Source of the DNA: Salticus scenicus
Lineage: Eukaryota; Arthropoda; Arachnida; Araneae; Salticidae
Assembly (NCBI GenBank): GCA_963930645.1
Contig: OZ005652.1
Location: forward strand, 264,013,356 to 264,077,355
Length of the DNA stretch: 64,000 bases
Direction of reading: 5' to 3'
Below are positions 25,733 through 35,980 of this stretch, piece after piece (the first letter of the stretch is position 1; the number at the start of each line of letters is the position of its first letter). The notes beneath the pieces are model-generated. The model searched no databases. It had not been told where the DNA came from and saw only the letters and a list, made by a program, of their open reading frames with translations. Made by a program: the position numbers and the translations under genes.

Positions 25733-26785
25733 TAACTATTCAATTTGCAATATTTCAATTAAAACAAAATAAACATTTTTTAAAAATTCAAATGTTTAAA
25801 AAATGAAATGAAGAAACTGTAGAAACTAATGGTAAAAGTATTTTTGTAAAATAAATTAATAATTTTTTTAACGACTTCATATGCTTAATTAACAAAATTT
25901 AAAGCTAAGAATTTTAATCATAATTAAAATAATTAATGTTTAGTAAAGAAAAAAATTAGAAAATTTACCAGTTTTATAACTTAAAATACACATTAATATT
26001 TATTGCTAAAATCTTTCACTACATATAAAATGCTAAAAATCAAAGTATTTTTAAGATTAATTTCTTAATTTTCTATTTTTTGAAGCAAACTAAGCATTCA
26101 GCTTCATTTTTTATTTTGCGTATAACTACAGATGTTACAAATTTCCCCATAGTCTTATTTCTGTATATATTTGTGAAATGTATTGCATAGTTTGAACCAA
26201 ACATTAAAATTAATGCAGCTTTTAAAAAATTACGCGTATTTTTTTCTACGCACGTATGCACGCTTCGCATACATTAAAGAAAAAAAATCACTAGATAAAA
26301 TTAATTTGTCGTGCGTAAATCAGAAAATGTATGAAAATCGGTACAGCAGCAATCACGCACTTATTTAAAAAAAAACACTGGATGCAGCTATTTTGTTATG
26401 CATGAACCTGAAAATGAATGAAATATGAAATTCGGAAAATGGTCGCAAAGCCACATTTTTTCAAAAAGCCATCTTTTCTCAATACAATAAATACACACGA
26501 CACGAGCGGCAAACGCGGCGCGAAAACAAAGTTTCGAGACACAAAAATTAAGTTCCGGTGTGAAGAGGTTACCAGTGAAAAGGGTCGATGCACCGAATCA
26601 TATCACCGCATCACGAATCGCTAATGCATGCCGTATCAAAGCTTGCCCAAGTCAGTTACATCCGCTTTATCTCCTCTCCTTATTCAGGATTGAGGCGATC
26701 GTATTTGCAGAAACGAAAATTTGTTCTGCAGAACAGTTTATACACCATTCTTTGAGTTTCTTTCTTTCTCTCTCTCTTTCTCTCC

Positions 26786-26825
<40 letters not shown>

Positions 26826-26920
26826 CAATGTCAAAATTTATTTAACTTAAGTAAAATCTTTCTGCAAAAAGCCTTCTGTTTCTGCGACATTGTCGCCGTG
26901 TCGCCGTGTTTCTGCCACGG

Positions 26921-26922
<2 letters not shown>

Positions 26923-26957
<35 letters not shown>

Positions 26958-27360
26958 TTTTGCATTGAAAAGTTATAAATAATAAAAAGTAATAATTCTC
27001 AAAATGTACATTTATACGGAATTTTGCCTTATACTGCCGTATTGAAAATTATGAAAAATTGTATGGCAACGTCAAATGTTGAGCAATTGGTCCCCAAATG
27101 TAATCAGCACCAGTTTAGTTCATAGTCCATCTTAATAATAAGTTTAGTTAAATTTTGTTCATTCATGCGTGAGATACAGCGCGCACAAAATTTATGATTC
27201 ACACACACAGATAGTTAAATACACAAACACACAGATATTTTCTAAAAATGGACATATCGTGTTCGTGACATCTCAAAACGAGTAAATCTGTCAAAAACCG
27301 GAGGTCAAAGATTTTTCACGAATACAGTACTTTCTTTTTAAGTATATAAAGAAAGTAAAA
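26923..27360. mobile_element. Host family-E element E0, right half
   Basis: A TA repeat (26,923-26,953) is followed by E sequence ('tgtacatttatacggaattt', 'ccaaatgtaatcagcaccag') and closes with the family hairpin 'tactttctttttaagtatat...aaagaaagta' near 27,328-27,357. It joins logically to 14,205-14,562. Confidence 0.75.
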
Positions 27361-27700
27361 TCATTTTGCGTTTAAGTATAGGAAGAGATAAAACTCTGAA
27401 AAATTATTTTTATATTTATTAATTTATTTAGTAATTAAAAAAGTAATAACGCATTTGTGTAGTCCACACGTAGTGATTACGATTATATAGTGTATTGTTT
27501 AAAGTCAGTAAACGTACAAAACATAATTGCTTTTAATTAATTAGGCTGTAAAGCGTCTCACAAAAGCACCTTTATAGTTTTTTACTTTCCGATCACTATA
27601 GTGAGGAAAGTATTCTAATTTAATAAAGAAGCATCACAAAACTGGCGTTGTAAAAATTATTACTTACAAACTTTGAATAAACACCATAAAATGCAATAAA

Positions 27701-27753
27701 CTCGCAACAATTGTTTCGGGTCGAAAAAACACACGACCCTTCATCAGGCGAAC
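27701..27753 (-). ncRNA. Hammerhead ribozyme candidate (minus strand)
   Basis: This is the mirror motif read on the minus strand: CTGATGA (27,747-27,741), stem II GGGTCG/CGACCC, then GAAA, ACAATTGT, T, and GCGAG pairing with the strand before the core. It has one more loop base than the plus-strand motif. All core bases are present. Confidence 0.65.
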
Positions 27754-27814
27754 AAAGTAAGCACGAGTGCTGCAGTCAAAGTGCCGCTTTGACTGCAGCA
27801 CTCGTGCTTACTTT

Positions 27815-27867
27815 GTTCGCCTGATGAAGGGTCGTGTGTTTTTCGACCCGAAACAATTGTTGCGAGC
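27815..27867 (+). ncRNA. Hammerhead ribozyme candidate (plus strand)
   Basis: The core CTGATGA is at 27,821-27,827. Stem II is GGGTCG (27,829-27,834) pairing with CGACCC (27,844-27,849) around a 9-nt loop. GAAA follows at 27,850-27,853, then a two-pair stem III (AC/GT) around AATT, and the putative cleavage base T27,861. Stem I is GTTCGC (27,815-27,820) with GCGAGC (27,862-27,867), including one G-T pair. This is a type I hammerhead layout with a minimal stem III, as reported for Penelope-like retroelements. Oddities are an extra A at 27,828 between the core and stem II, and T rather than C at the cleavage position. Confidence 0.7.
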
Positions 27868-28029
27868 TTATTGCATTTTATGGTGTTTATTCAAAGTTTG
27901 TAAGTAATAAAGTATTCTAATCATGTCAAAAATCCGAATTTGAGATTTTGATGTTTCTCTACGTTTCGAGGTCCGTTTTCACTATTTTTGTGATGATGTA
28001 TGTATGTATGTGTGTATGTCTGTGAGTTA

Positions 28030-28720
28030 ACACGCTAGCGTCTAAACGCTTTGTTCGAATAAGCTGAAAGTTAGTACGTATATTGTAAGTCACCATAGTA
28101 CGAGCCCTATTGATTTTGGTGAATCTAGCACTTATAGTTTTTTTACAGGGACACCAGGAAAAATTCTTTATCATTATGGCCTATTGGGTCAAATTTTTTA
28201 AAGTGTGATAGCGTCTAAACGCCTTATTAATCTGAGCAAAAAATTTGTATACATGTTATAAGTCACAGTTGCACCAACTGTATAGATTTTGGTGAATCTA
28301 GCACTTACAGTGTTTTCACAGGGACACAAAGAAAAAGTCTTTATCATTATGGCCTATGGGACCAAAATCTTAAAAGCGCGATAGCATCTAAACACCTTAT
28401 TCAATTGAGCAAAAAATTTATACACATATTATAGGTCACATATAATTAATCTGTATAGATTTTGGAGAATCTAGCATTTACAGCTTTTTCACAGGGACAC
28501 AAAGAAAAATTCTTTATCATTATGGCCTATGGGACCAGATTTTTAAAAGTGCGATAGCATCTAAACGCCTTATTCAATTGAGCTGAAAAATTATATGAAT
28601 ATTATAAATCGATGTTGCACTAACTATAAGCATTTTGGTGAATCTAGAATTTATAGGTTTTTACAGGGACACAACTAAAAATTCTTTATCATTATGATCT
28701 ATGGGCTCAAATTCAGTAGC
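28030..28720. repeat. ~173-bp tandem array, four units
   Basis: The marker 'gcgtctaaacgc' or a close variant occurs at about 28,039, 28,211, 28,384 and 28,557. Each unit contains 'ttttggtgaatctagca' and 'cagggacac...tctttatcattatg'. The copies are diverged, with no coding and no palindrome. Confidence 0.8.
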
Positions 28721-28870
28721 GTTAAATAAAACATCGTGTAATATATTTAGAAAAATACTCAAACACTCTATCATGGTTTTCTCTCTTTTGTTTGTTTAAC
28801 AACTCCTCTTTCTTTACTTTATCTACAAAACTGTAAATTACTCAATGTTCGGAAAGTCGAGTGGAGTCAC

Positions 28871-30044
28871 TCCAGATTTTTTTTTTTTTTTTTTTCTAAA
28901 GAGAAAGCATAAAAGGATTGTTTGAATGCAAATCTGTATATTGTCTAAAATTTGCATACCCATCATATAAGAAGTCCTAAAATATACTCACAATGCTAAA
29001 ATTTTTGGTTGAACAATTCCCTTTATATCTCATACTGAATTAGAAGAACTTTGCGGGGCCCTATAAACCACTCAATTAAGTAATCATACTTTATTTTACA
29101 GGGAAAGGCAGTCTATGTCTATGTTAATTTCGTTATATTGCACGTAGTGATAGGTATATTAAAAATTTGCTTTAAAATATACCTCTCATAGACGGCAATA
29201 CATTGGAAATATTTTTTGAATTTTCATACACAAACAGATGCACTATTTATACAGTTCTAGCTATTTATATAAAAGAGAATTTAAAAAAACATGAATTTAT
29301 TTAAAGGCACTGTAGAAACATTAACGAAAAGTAGAGCGCGAACAGGCAGATGGACAAAAAAGGTTCACAGGTAAACTAATTTGAGTTGTAATCTAACTTA
29401 AACAATGTTGAAAAGTATAAAAAGTGTTTAACACATCTGAATTTTCAACTATAGCTCTTAATGTATTTGAATATTTTTGTGTGGCCCTGTAAAACATAAT
29501 GCCAATCGAATTCCATTTTTTAACAGGAAACATGTTTTGTGCAAATGAATATTTAATATGAGCTTCACTATGATTTTTGCAGTTAAAAAAAAAAAAAAAA
29601 AAAAAAACTTAAATATGATTTATGTAAGTGCCTCTTATAGAATACAATATGTCGGAATTATTTTTGGGTGTCTCTGTGAATAAACCAGCCGTACTATTTA
29701 TATAATTTTCTCTAAAAAACGTGCCACAGTGAGCTTGAATATTTCAGTTTCAAAATTTTTTGGAATTATTTACGGAAATTAGAGCGCAGATAGACAGACA
29801 TACAATTTAACGCCATACAATTTTTCAAAAAAGAGTTAGAAAATGTTAATAAAAATAAAAATAATTTACTTTAGATGAATAAAAAGGAAAAATAAATCTT
29901 ATATGCATAAATAAATTTGCTACTTTGAACTTTGTTGGAAAGCGTCAAAAATCTTATTTTTCGTAATAATTTATTAGAAGATTTTTATATGAAATTGACT
30001 TTGTCATCGTGTCTTTAGAAGGTTTTTTTTTTTTTTTTTTTTTA
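28871..30044. other. AT-rich DNA with diverged repeat units
   Basis: No gene recognised. Stretches near 29,140-29,280 and 29,620-29,790 ('ctcttatagaatacaatatg', 'gggtgtctctgtgaataa') look like reverse-orientation relatives of the tandem units at 57,430-57,900. A-runs lie at 29,586 and T-runs at 30,020. Confidence 0.4.
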
Positions 30045-30309
30045 AATATGAAATTGACTTTGTCATCGTGTCTTCGTGTCACGCGAATAAAAAAGGCGAC
30101 TCCATTTTAAGGTAAATATAAGCCGTTCAGTTTGGTACTCTATGGCTTAGTTGGTTAAAGCGTCACAAAAATAATAACGTGGTGGGCGACAGTTCGATAC
30201 CCGAAGGTCCAGCGTGTTAATTTTTGCAGATAATTAGTAGAAAAAGGTGGCAATTGATAACAGAAAATTTTTCGTTGACTACATAATATATTAAGAATTT
30301 TTGAAGAGT

Positions 30310-30349
<40 letters not shown>

Positions 30350-31200
30350 AGTCTTTTTTTTTTTTTTTTAGATATTAGAAAACACAAAATATTTTAGATA
30401 TTAAAAAAGCTCAAAATAAAAAGTTTCAAGTAAAAAATGCACAAATAAATATTTTTAGAAGCTTTATATATATATATATATTATATTATTATATGAAACT
30501 GAATTCATTATCGCGTTTTCTGACACGCTAAAAAACAAAACGCTTCCACTTAAGGAAAAAAAAAAAAAAAAAAAAAAAAAAAAGCAATTTTATTTTATCT
30601 CTTAATGGCTCAGTTTGTTAAAGCGTCATGTTAATTTTTGCTAATAATTAATAGAAAAGGTGTCAGTTGATAAAACGATATATTTCCTTGTGTACACAGT
30701 ATCCTAATAATTTTTGAAGAATTTTTTAAATAGCTTTTTATCTAGTTACTAAAAAGCACAAAATAAAAATTTAAGTAAAAATAAATGAATAAATAAATTT
30801 TTTAGAAGCTTTTTATTGAAATTGGATTTCGTTATCGCGTCTTCCTGTCACGCTAATAAATAAAGCACCTCAACATTAAAGTAAATGTCAGCAGTCCTTA
30901 CCGTCACTCATTGGCTCAGTTGGTTAGAGCATCAAGTTGCTAATGTGATGGTGGTGCGTTCCCTCCCCCAAACGATCGATGTGTTAAATTTTGCAGATAA
31001 TTAATAGAAAATTTTTCAATTGATAAAAGAAAATATTTCATTGTCTTCACAGTATTCCAAGAATTTTTGAAGAGTTTTTTTTTTTTTTTTTTTTTTTTTC
31101 CTTTAAGAAACTTTTTTTTTTTTAGATACTAAAAAGCACAAAAGTTAAGTAAAAAATAAATAAATAAATATTCTTTTAGAAGCTTTTTATTGAAATTGGA
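30045..31200 (+). repeat. Tandem array of tRNA-related (SINE-like) units
   Basis: Three units of ~350 bp share the order 'gaaattg..tttgtcatcgtgtct', 'cacgc.aataaa', a tRNA-like box A ('tggctcagttggttagagc' type), 'gtgttaatttttgcagataatta', then T-runs and 'actaaaaagcacaaaat'. Box A-like sites are at about 30,145, 30,606 and 30,912. A box B-like 'gttcgatacccgaa' is at 30,191 in unit 1. The later units have decayed T-arms. Confidence 0.6.
30911..30985 (+). other. tRNA-like relic (unit 3)
   Basis: 'tggctcagttggttagagca' gives a good D-arm, followed by an anticodon-arm-like 'catca...tgatg' with GCT in the loop. The T-arm (near 30,957-30,980) has lost the canonical GTTCGA. It looks like a tRNA-derived SINE head, not a working tRNA. 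Confidence 0.4.
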
Positions 31201-31259
31201 TTTTTATCTTGTGCTAATAAAATTACCTCGCCTTCTGAAACCAGATGGAATTTTCATTC

Positions 31260-32167
31260 GAGAATCATAGGCTTTATCGAAGAAAATAAAATTAAACTGT
31301 CAGAGTGATTTGGCAGAATTCAGAGTGAGCTACGATGGGATGATGAAACAATTAGTGAATCTTGTGGTTTACAGAGAATTCTTCATGATGATGATTTTCT
31401 CTTATCTTTTTTAAATTCGATATTTAAGCACGTTAATGTACTATTTAATATATTGCAAATGACAAATACAAATTCAATAAATGTGTTGGAAGCTCTCAAT
31501 CATTTCAGTGACGCTATAAAGGAAATCAGAGAAAAGATTGACGTTAACCAATCTTTGGAAGATTACGAAAATTCATCTAAGAGAAAACGCGTAAAATTTA
31601 CTCCTTTTAATGACATAAAAATAAATGCTAAAGAAGCATGTGATATTATTACTGCTGAAATAAGAAACAGGTTTCAGCAACAAGAAGTTTTAAATGCGTT
31701 TGTGATATTGGAACCGAAAAATTTCAGTTTTTATAAAGATAAATTTCCCGAATTTTTTTTTTTCTATCATCGTAGAAAATTATATTATGTTGAATAAAGG
31801 AAAATTAGAGAATGAATTACGAGTATTGTACCAAAATGGGTCTTTTAGAAACATCCAATGTGTTTCAGCGCTGTTAGAGTTTCTAAAAAATAATAATCTT
31901 GATGAAGAATTTTCTGAACTTTCCAAGTTACTGGAAATCGTGTTGGTAACTCCAGTATCAACTGCAGAAGCAGAGCGTTGTTTCAGTCATCTCAAAATGA
32001 TTGAAACATTTCTGAGAAACTCTATGGGACAGGAAAGGTTAAATGCTCTTGCAGGTCTTGCAATCCACAAAGACTTCATTTCCGCAATTCCAGAATATAA
32101 TAAGAGAGTTATTGAAAGATTTGCTCGACAAAAAACTCGGCGAGCAGAATTTTTGTATAAACAATAA
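31260..32167 (+). pseudogene. hAT transposase, C-terminal remnant
   Basis: The first frame reads about 31,315-31,763 (QSELRWDDETISESCGLQ...SINVLEALNHFSDAIKEI) with an in-frame TGA at 31,312, probably a former Trp. A T-run at 31,753-31,763 shifts the frame. The second frame (31,787-32,167, 126 aa) has the hAT C-terminal dimerisation block: LVTPVSTAEAERCFSHLKMI, then RLNALAGLAIHKDF and a basic tail. The N-terminal zinc finger and the catalytic acidic residues upstream are absent, so it is 5'-truncated. The best family guess is the ZMYM1-like hAT group, because of the spacing of the dimerisation block. No TIRs were found around it. Confidence 0.85.
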
Positions 32168-32324
32168 TTAGATTTAAATGCTTGAGTAGTTCTGCCTGCC
32201 TAGGTTAGTATATCTTTTGTTATTATATAAAGAAAAAAAAAATTTCTTTCATACGATTTAGTGTAATAATTTTGATGATTAATATTTTTTTTAGTCAAAT
32301 AATATTTGATTAATGTATTTTTAA

Positions 32325-32541
32325 CCCTTTAAGCGTTAAGCCCGTCTTTTTTTTTTCATGCATAGTCAAAATAAAAGGCTGGTGTGGCTAAATTTTGAAA
32401 TATATGCTGCTTTTTTCGAGAAAATATGATTAATAAATATGTGTACTATATAATACTAAATTCTCATATTTGTACTGTGCATAATATTAATTTTATGAAT
32501 CGTTAAACACATATACCGAAAAACGGCTAACGCTGAAAGGG
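32325..32541. mobile_element. Small TIR element (MITE)
   Basis: The left end CCCTTTAAGCGTTAAGCCCG and the right-end complement of CCCTTTCAGCGTTAGCCG define inverted termini 217 bp apart. TTAA precedes the left end, but the right flank reads AATA, so a TTAA duplication is not complete. No coding. Confidence 0.6.
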
Positions 32542-32589
32542 AATAATAATCGTATTTACATAAATTAATATTGATTATTTAAAAAAATA

Positions 32590-32660
32590 TTTCTAAATTA
32601 TTATTATTATTATTATTATTAAGGGATAAATCAATCCTTTTTAAATATATATATATATAT

Positions 32661-32705
<45 letters not shown>

Positions 32706-33065
32706 CACACACACACACACACTTTTTTTTTTTTTTTTTGTAATAGCAATGGATTTTTAAAGTGTCTTAATTTGTATTGTTAACTCAACTTTATGCAAAA
32801 AACTGCAAAGAAATAAAATGTCAGACATTAATTTTTTACTGCGACAGTTATAAAATTTTGTATTGTTATTGTTGAAGAAATATAAAATTTTAAACTGAAT
32901 TTTCTGTACAGGCTAATTTTTAATTTGGACACGCATTAAAAAATCACCTAAAGATTTAAAATTTTATATACATTTGTCCTACGTCATTGTTTTTAAATAA
33001 GCTAGTATAAAAAAATAAAATCATAAACACTTTATTTAAAAAATTTGGTATTTTTAAAATGTGTT
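32590..33065. repeat. Microsatellites and AT-rich DNA
   Basis: ATT repeats lie at about 32,598-32,620, (TA)n at 32,645-32,705 and (AC)n at 32,705-32,721, then a T-run. The remaining ~300 bp to the Helitron start shows nothing recognisable. Confidence 0.7.
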
Positions 33066-33215
33066 TACATCTATATATATAAAAGAGTAAACTGACTGAT
33101 TCACTGACTGATTCACTGATTCACTGACTCAACACGGTTGTGGCGATCCTATGGGAGATAGAGTCACAATTTTGGCGAGCAGGTTGATTTTAGGACCCTG
33201 ACGCTCACTAAGACG

Positions 33216-34090
33216 GGATTTTGCGAAATACCCCCCCGTTCCCCCCCGGGGGGGCAGAAGGCAAAAACCACCTTTATAAGCATAACTCGGCTCCAAATTG
33301 CTTCACGGTGAAGAAATTGCAGATGGGGAGACTAGACTTGAATACAAAAAAATCATTTTCTGCGATTTCGGAATTTTGGATTTTTAAGGGGGGTAGGGGG
33401 TAAAAATGAGATTTTCGGGGGCGCATAAGGCAAAATCACATTTATAAGTATAACTCGGCACCAAATTACTTCACAATGAAGAAATTGCAGATGGGGAGAC
33501 TAGAATTGAATACAAAAAAATCATTTTCTGCGATTTTGGAATTTTTGATTTTTAAGGGGGGAAGGGGGTAAAAATGATTTTCGGAGGTGCAGAAGGCAAA
33601 AACAACTTTATAAGCATAACTCGGCTCCAAATTGCTTCACGAGGAAGAAATTGCAGATGGAGAGACTAGACTTGAATACAAAAAAAATATTTTCTGAGAT
33701 TTTGGATTTTTGGATTTTTAAGGGGGAAAAGGGGTGAAAAGGATTTTCGGAGGCGCAGGAGGCAAAAACAACTTTATAAGCACAACTCGCCTCCAAACTG
33801 CTTCACGGTGAAGAAATTGCAGAGGGAGAGACTAGACTTGAAAACAAAAAAATCATTTTCTGCGATTTTGGAATTTTGTATTTTTAAGGGCGGAAGGGGG
33901 TATAAATGATTTTCGGAGGCGCATAAGGCAAAAACATATTTATAAGTATAACTCGGCTCCAAATAACTTCACAGTGAAGAAATTGCAGATGGGGAGACTA
34001 GACTTGAATACGAAAAAATCATTTCCTGCGATTTTGAAATTTTGGATTTTTAACGGGAGAAGGGGGTATAAATGATTTAGAAAAATACGG
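33216..34090. repeat. ~168-bp tandem array, five units
   Basis: The marker 'aaggcaaaaac' or a variant occurs at about 33,257, 33,428, 33,594, 33,761 and 33,927. Units contain 'gaagaaattgcagatgggg' and 'tcattttctgcgattttgg' and end with a G-rich stretch. Short ORFs through this array on either strand are repeat translations, not genes. Confidence 0.85.
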
Positions 34091-34118
34091 ATTTTCGAGT
34101 AAAAGTAATAGCTCAAAG

Positions 34119-34156
<38 letters not shown>

Positions 34157-34209
34157 GCCAAGCGTCTTTTTGAAAGTATTTCCAAAAACTTATTTTTTGA
34201 TTTTTTTCC

Positions 34210-34245
<36 letters not shown>

Positions 34246-34269
34246 GGGGGGGGGGGGCAAAAAAATAAA

Positions 34270-34690
34270 AATAGTGTCAGATCGTTCAAAATTGGTACAT
34301 AGAGGTTTTCGATACTTACAAATCGATTGCGGATATTTTCGAATTTGTAAAATTATTAGAAGGGGTGGGAAGGGGAGGCAGTATGGGGGGGGGCTATGGG
34401 CAGAAATAAATAGAAATACAGTTAGGCCGTTCAAAATTGGTACAGATAGGTTTTAAAGGCCTGCAAGTCGAATGGGGATATTTTCGAAAGTGCATAGTTA
34501 TTAGGAGGGCCGGGAAGGGGGGGGCGGAGGGGCAAAAAAATAGAATAGAGTTAGAGCAGTCAAAATTGGTTTATAGAGGTTTTCGATACCTACAAATCGA
34601 TTGCGGATATTTTCGAATTTTTAAAATTATTAGGATAGACGGGAGGGGGGTGAAGGGGGAAAATAATAGAAATAAGAGTTAGAGCATTTT
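34270..34690. repeat. ~145-bp tandem array, three units
   Basis: The marker 'tcaaaattggt' occurs at about 34,288, 34,431 and 34,560, with 'tattttcgaatt' and a G-rich run in each unit. A related stretch sits at about 1,045-1,090 in Helitron H1. Confidence 0.75.
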
Positions 34691-34856
34691 GGGAGTTTTT
34701 TCCGAAGGCAGTGAGAACCCGGTGCGACATTTTTCCTAATAAGATTTTTTTTCTGTTTTTTTTTCACGTGATAAAAATTAATGCAATTTTGAGAATTCAG
34801 TAATTATAGCTATTCATTTAAAAATAGGGACCAGCGAAGCGGGCGTTGCCTGCTAG

Positions 34857-35285
34857 TAATTAATATTTATGAAATTTCTAATTTTAATTTAATTTCTTAT
34901 ATTTTGGCTGTGCTTTTAAAAACAAACATACAAGAAACATATATATTAAATATATAATGTTTTCGTTTATACATGAAACATTTAGAGTTATTATGCACGA
35001 AAGTTAAAAAAAAAAAAGAAAAAATTTCAACGTAAAAAAAATTTCAGTTAAAAAATTTTGAGATTGTATTAAACATAACATTGTAAAATTTTTTAAGATT
35101 CACTAAGATTTATCTCTTAATAATAATAATGATAGTAATATACAGAAAACACCTCGAATATTAAAATAATAATAATAGAAAAAAGATAATTTTTCCATTA
35201 AATGAATTCGTGTGTGTGTGTGTGTGTGTTTGAATTATAAATATATTTCGCACGTCGTGCAATGGACCGGGCCCCACCTGGCAGA
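34857..35285. other. AT-rich DNA, nothing recognised
   Basis: Low-complexity sequence with A-runs, a TAA patch and a GT microsatellite at 35,210-35,230. No gene or repeat ends identified. Confidence 0.4.
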
Positions 35286-35831
35286 GTTGGCACGAGACGC
35301 CACTGGTCATAAATAAAAATGGAATATTATTAACATTAGAAATTTTTATATTATAAGAAAAAAGAGACTTAATCTGTTTTGAATAAGCAGTAAAACATTT
35401 TTTAACAATTACAGAATTCAAATTTAATTTAGTGTAATAAAACTCATTATTCAGTTTTTCTAAAGTTCTTTCAAAATAAAACTTTTTGCATATGAAACCA
35501 TAATTTTTAGCAGCTTTGTCAACAGGAACTAAAACAATATGCTTTTTAAACGACTCCAAATATTCAATGTCATTTTTATTAAATTGATGATAATAATTAT
35601 TATTATTATTTAAAAATTCAACTAAAAAATTGTGAAAATAACTTATCAGATTTTATATTTCCATTCATGAAAAGCTTCTATGGGTGTGTAATATTTATAA
35701 CAAATCTTAAAAATAAAATTATTTATATCTCTTAAAAAATTCTCTTTAACATTAGATTCTTTAAGTTTTTTATTTAATCTAAATTTCGTGCTCATATTCA
35801 TTAATAACCTTAAATTATCATTTTTTATCAT
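35286..35831 (-). pseudogene. Penelope-like RT, N-terminal half
   Basis: Two minus-strand frames: 35,831-35,646 (MIKNDNLRLLMNM...PIEAFHEWKYKI), then after one frameshift 35,640-35,290 (FHNFLVEF, an Asn run, YLESFKKHIVLVPVDKAAKN, GFICKKFYFE). The block VPVDKAAKN-x-CKKFY is the start of the RT finger region in Penelope-like proteins. The frame then breaks down into an unrelated GC-rich 50 bp and a GT repeat, so palm and thumb are missing. The complementary half of a similar protein is at 49,160-49,975 on the opposite strand. Confidence 0.6.
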
Positions 35832-35980
35832 ATTAAGACCTTGTAATTATTATCAATATAAGGATTTTTTTCTTTACTATTCTGTTTGAAATATATTCTA
35901 GTGTATGCTAACTTGACATATCTTCAAAAACCTGCTAGTACGACATAGTTCTTTTAATAGCTGACGCTTCCACCTGCTGA

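Larger units (their letters stand above)
16947..26922 (+). mobile_element. Element B (right copy), interrupted by E and Helitrons
   Basis: Three pieces, 16,947-17,902, about 19,312-19,491 and 25,733-26,922, align in order with A and add up to about 2.3 kb. The end at 26,922 is TTTCTGCCACGGGG followed by a TA repeat. At the Helitron junction the flanks read 'ttcaaaa' and 'taacta', which are contiguous in A ('ttcaaaataacta'). This gives a clean A|T empty site. No coding is seen. Confidence 0.85.
27660..27908. mobile_element. 249-bp palindromic element with ribozyme motifs
   Basis: Arms of about 122 bp (27,660-27,781 and 27,788-27,908) are nearly perfect reverse complements with a ~5-nt centre ('tgccg'). 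Both ends read ttacttacaaactttga or its complement. Each arm encodes a hammerhead-like motif on its own outward strand. A second, more diverged copy lies at 43,150-43,384, so this is a mobile family. It interrupts the 27.6-28.9 kb repeat. Confidence 0.85.
27575..28870. mobile_element. Second hairpin-ended repeat family with tandem core
   Basis: It opens with a hairpin, 'ctttccgatcactatagtga' plus 'ggaaagta' (about 27,585-27,613), then after the ribozyme palindrome reads 'ccgaatttgagattttgatg', parallel in layout to family E. The core is the ~173-bp array. It closes near 'ttcggaaagtcgagtggag' (about 28,849) and a T-run. No coding. Confidence 0.45.
33070..34856 (+). mobile_element. Complete short Helitron (1.79 kb)
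   Basis: It starts TC (33,070-33,071) after A, then 'tatatatataaaagagtaaa' and 'ctgactgattcac' repeats. It ends with the hairpin GCGGGC-GTT-GCCTGC and CTAG (34,853-34,856) before T. The last ~150 bp match the 3' region of H1. The interior is almost entirely two tandem arrays (33,216-34,090 and 34,270-34,690). No Rep/helicase, so it depends on a helper. Confidence 0.8.

Noticed and set aside
27660..27908. CRISPR array or attachment-site reading of the palindrome
   Set aside because: There are no regularly spaced direct repeats, the organism is eukaryotic, and the structure is a single inverted repeat.
33940..34434. 164-aa minus-strand frame with Lys and Phe runs
   Set aside because: It translates A/T runs and the 168-bp array inside a Helitron; no domain.
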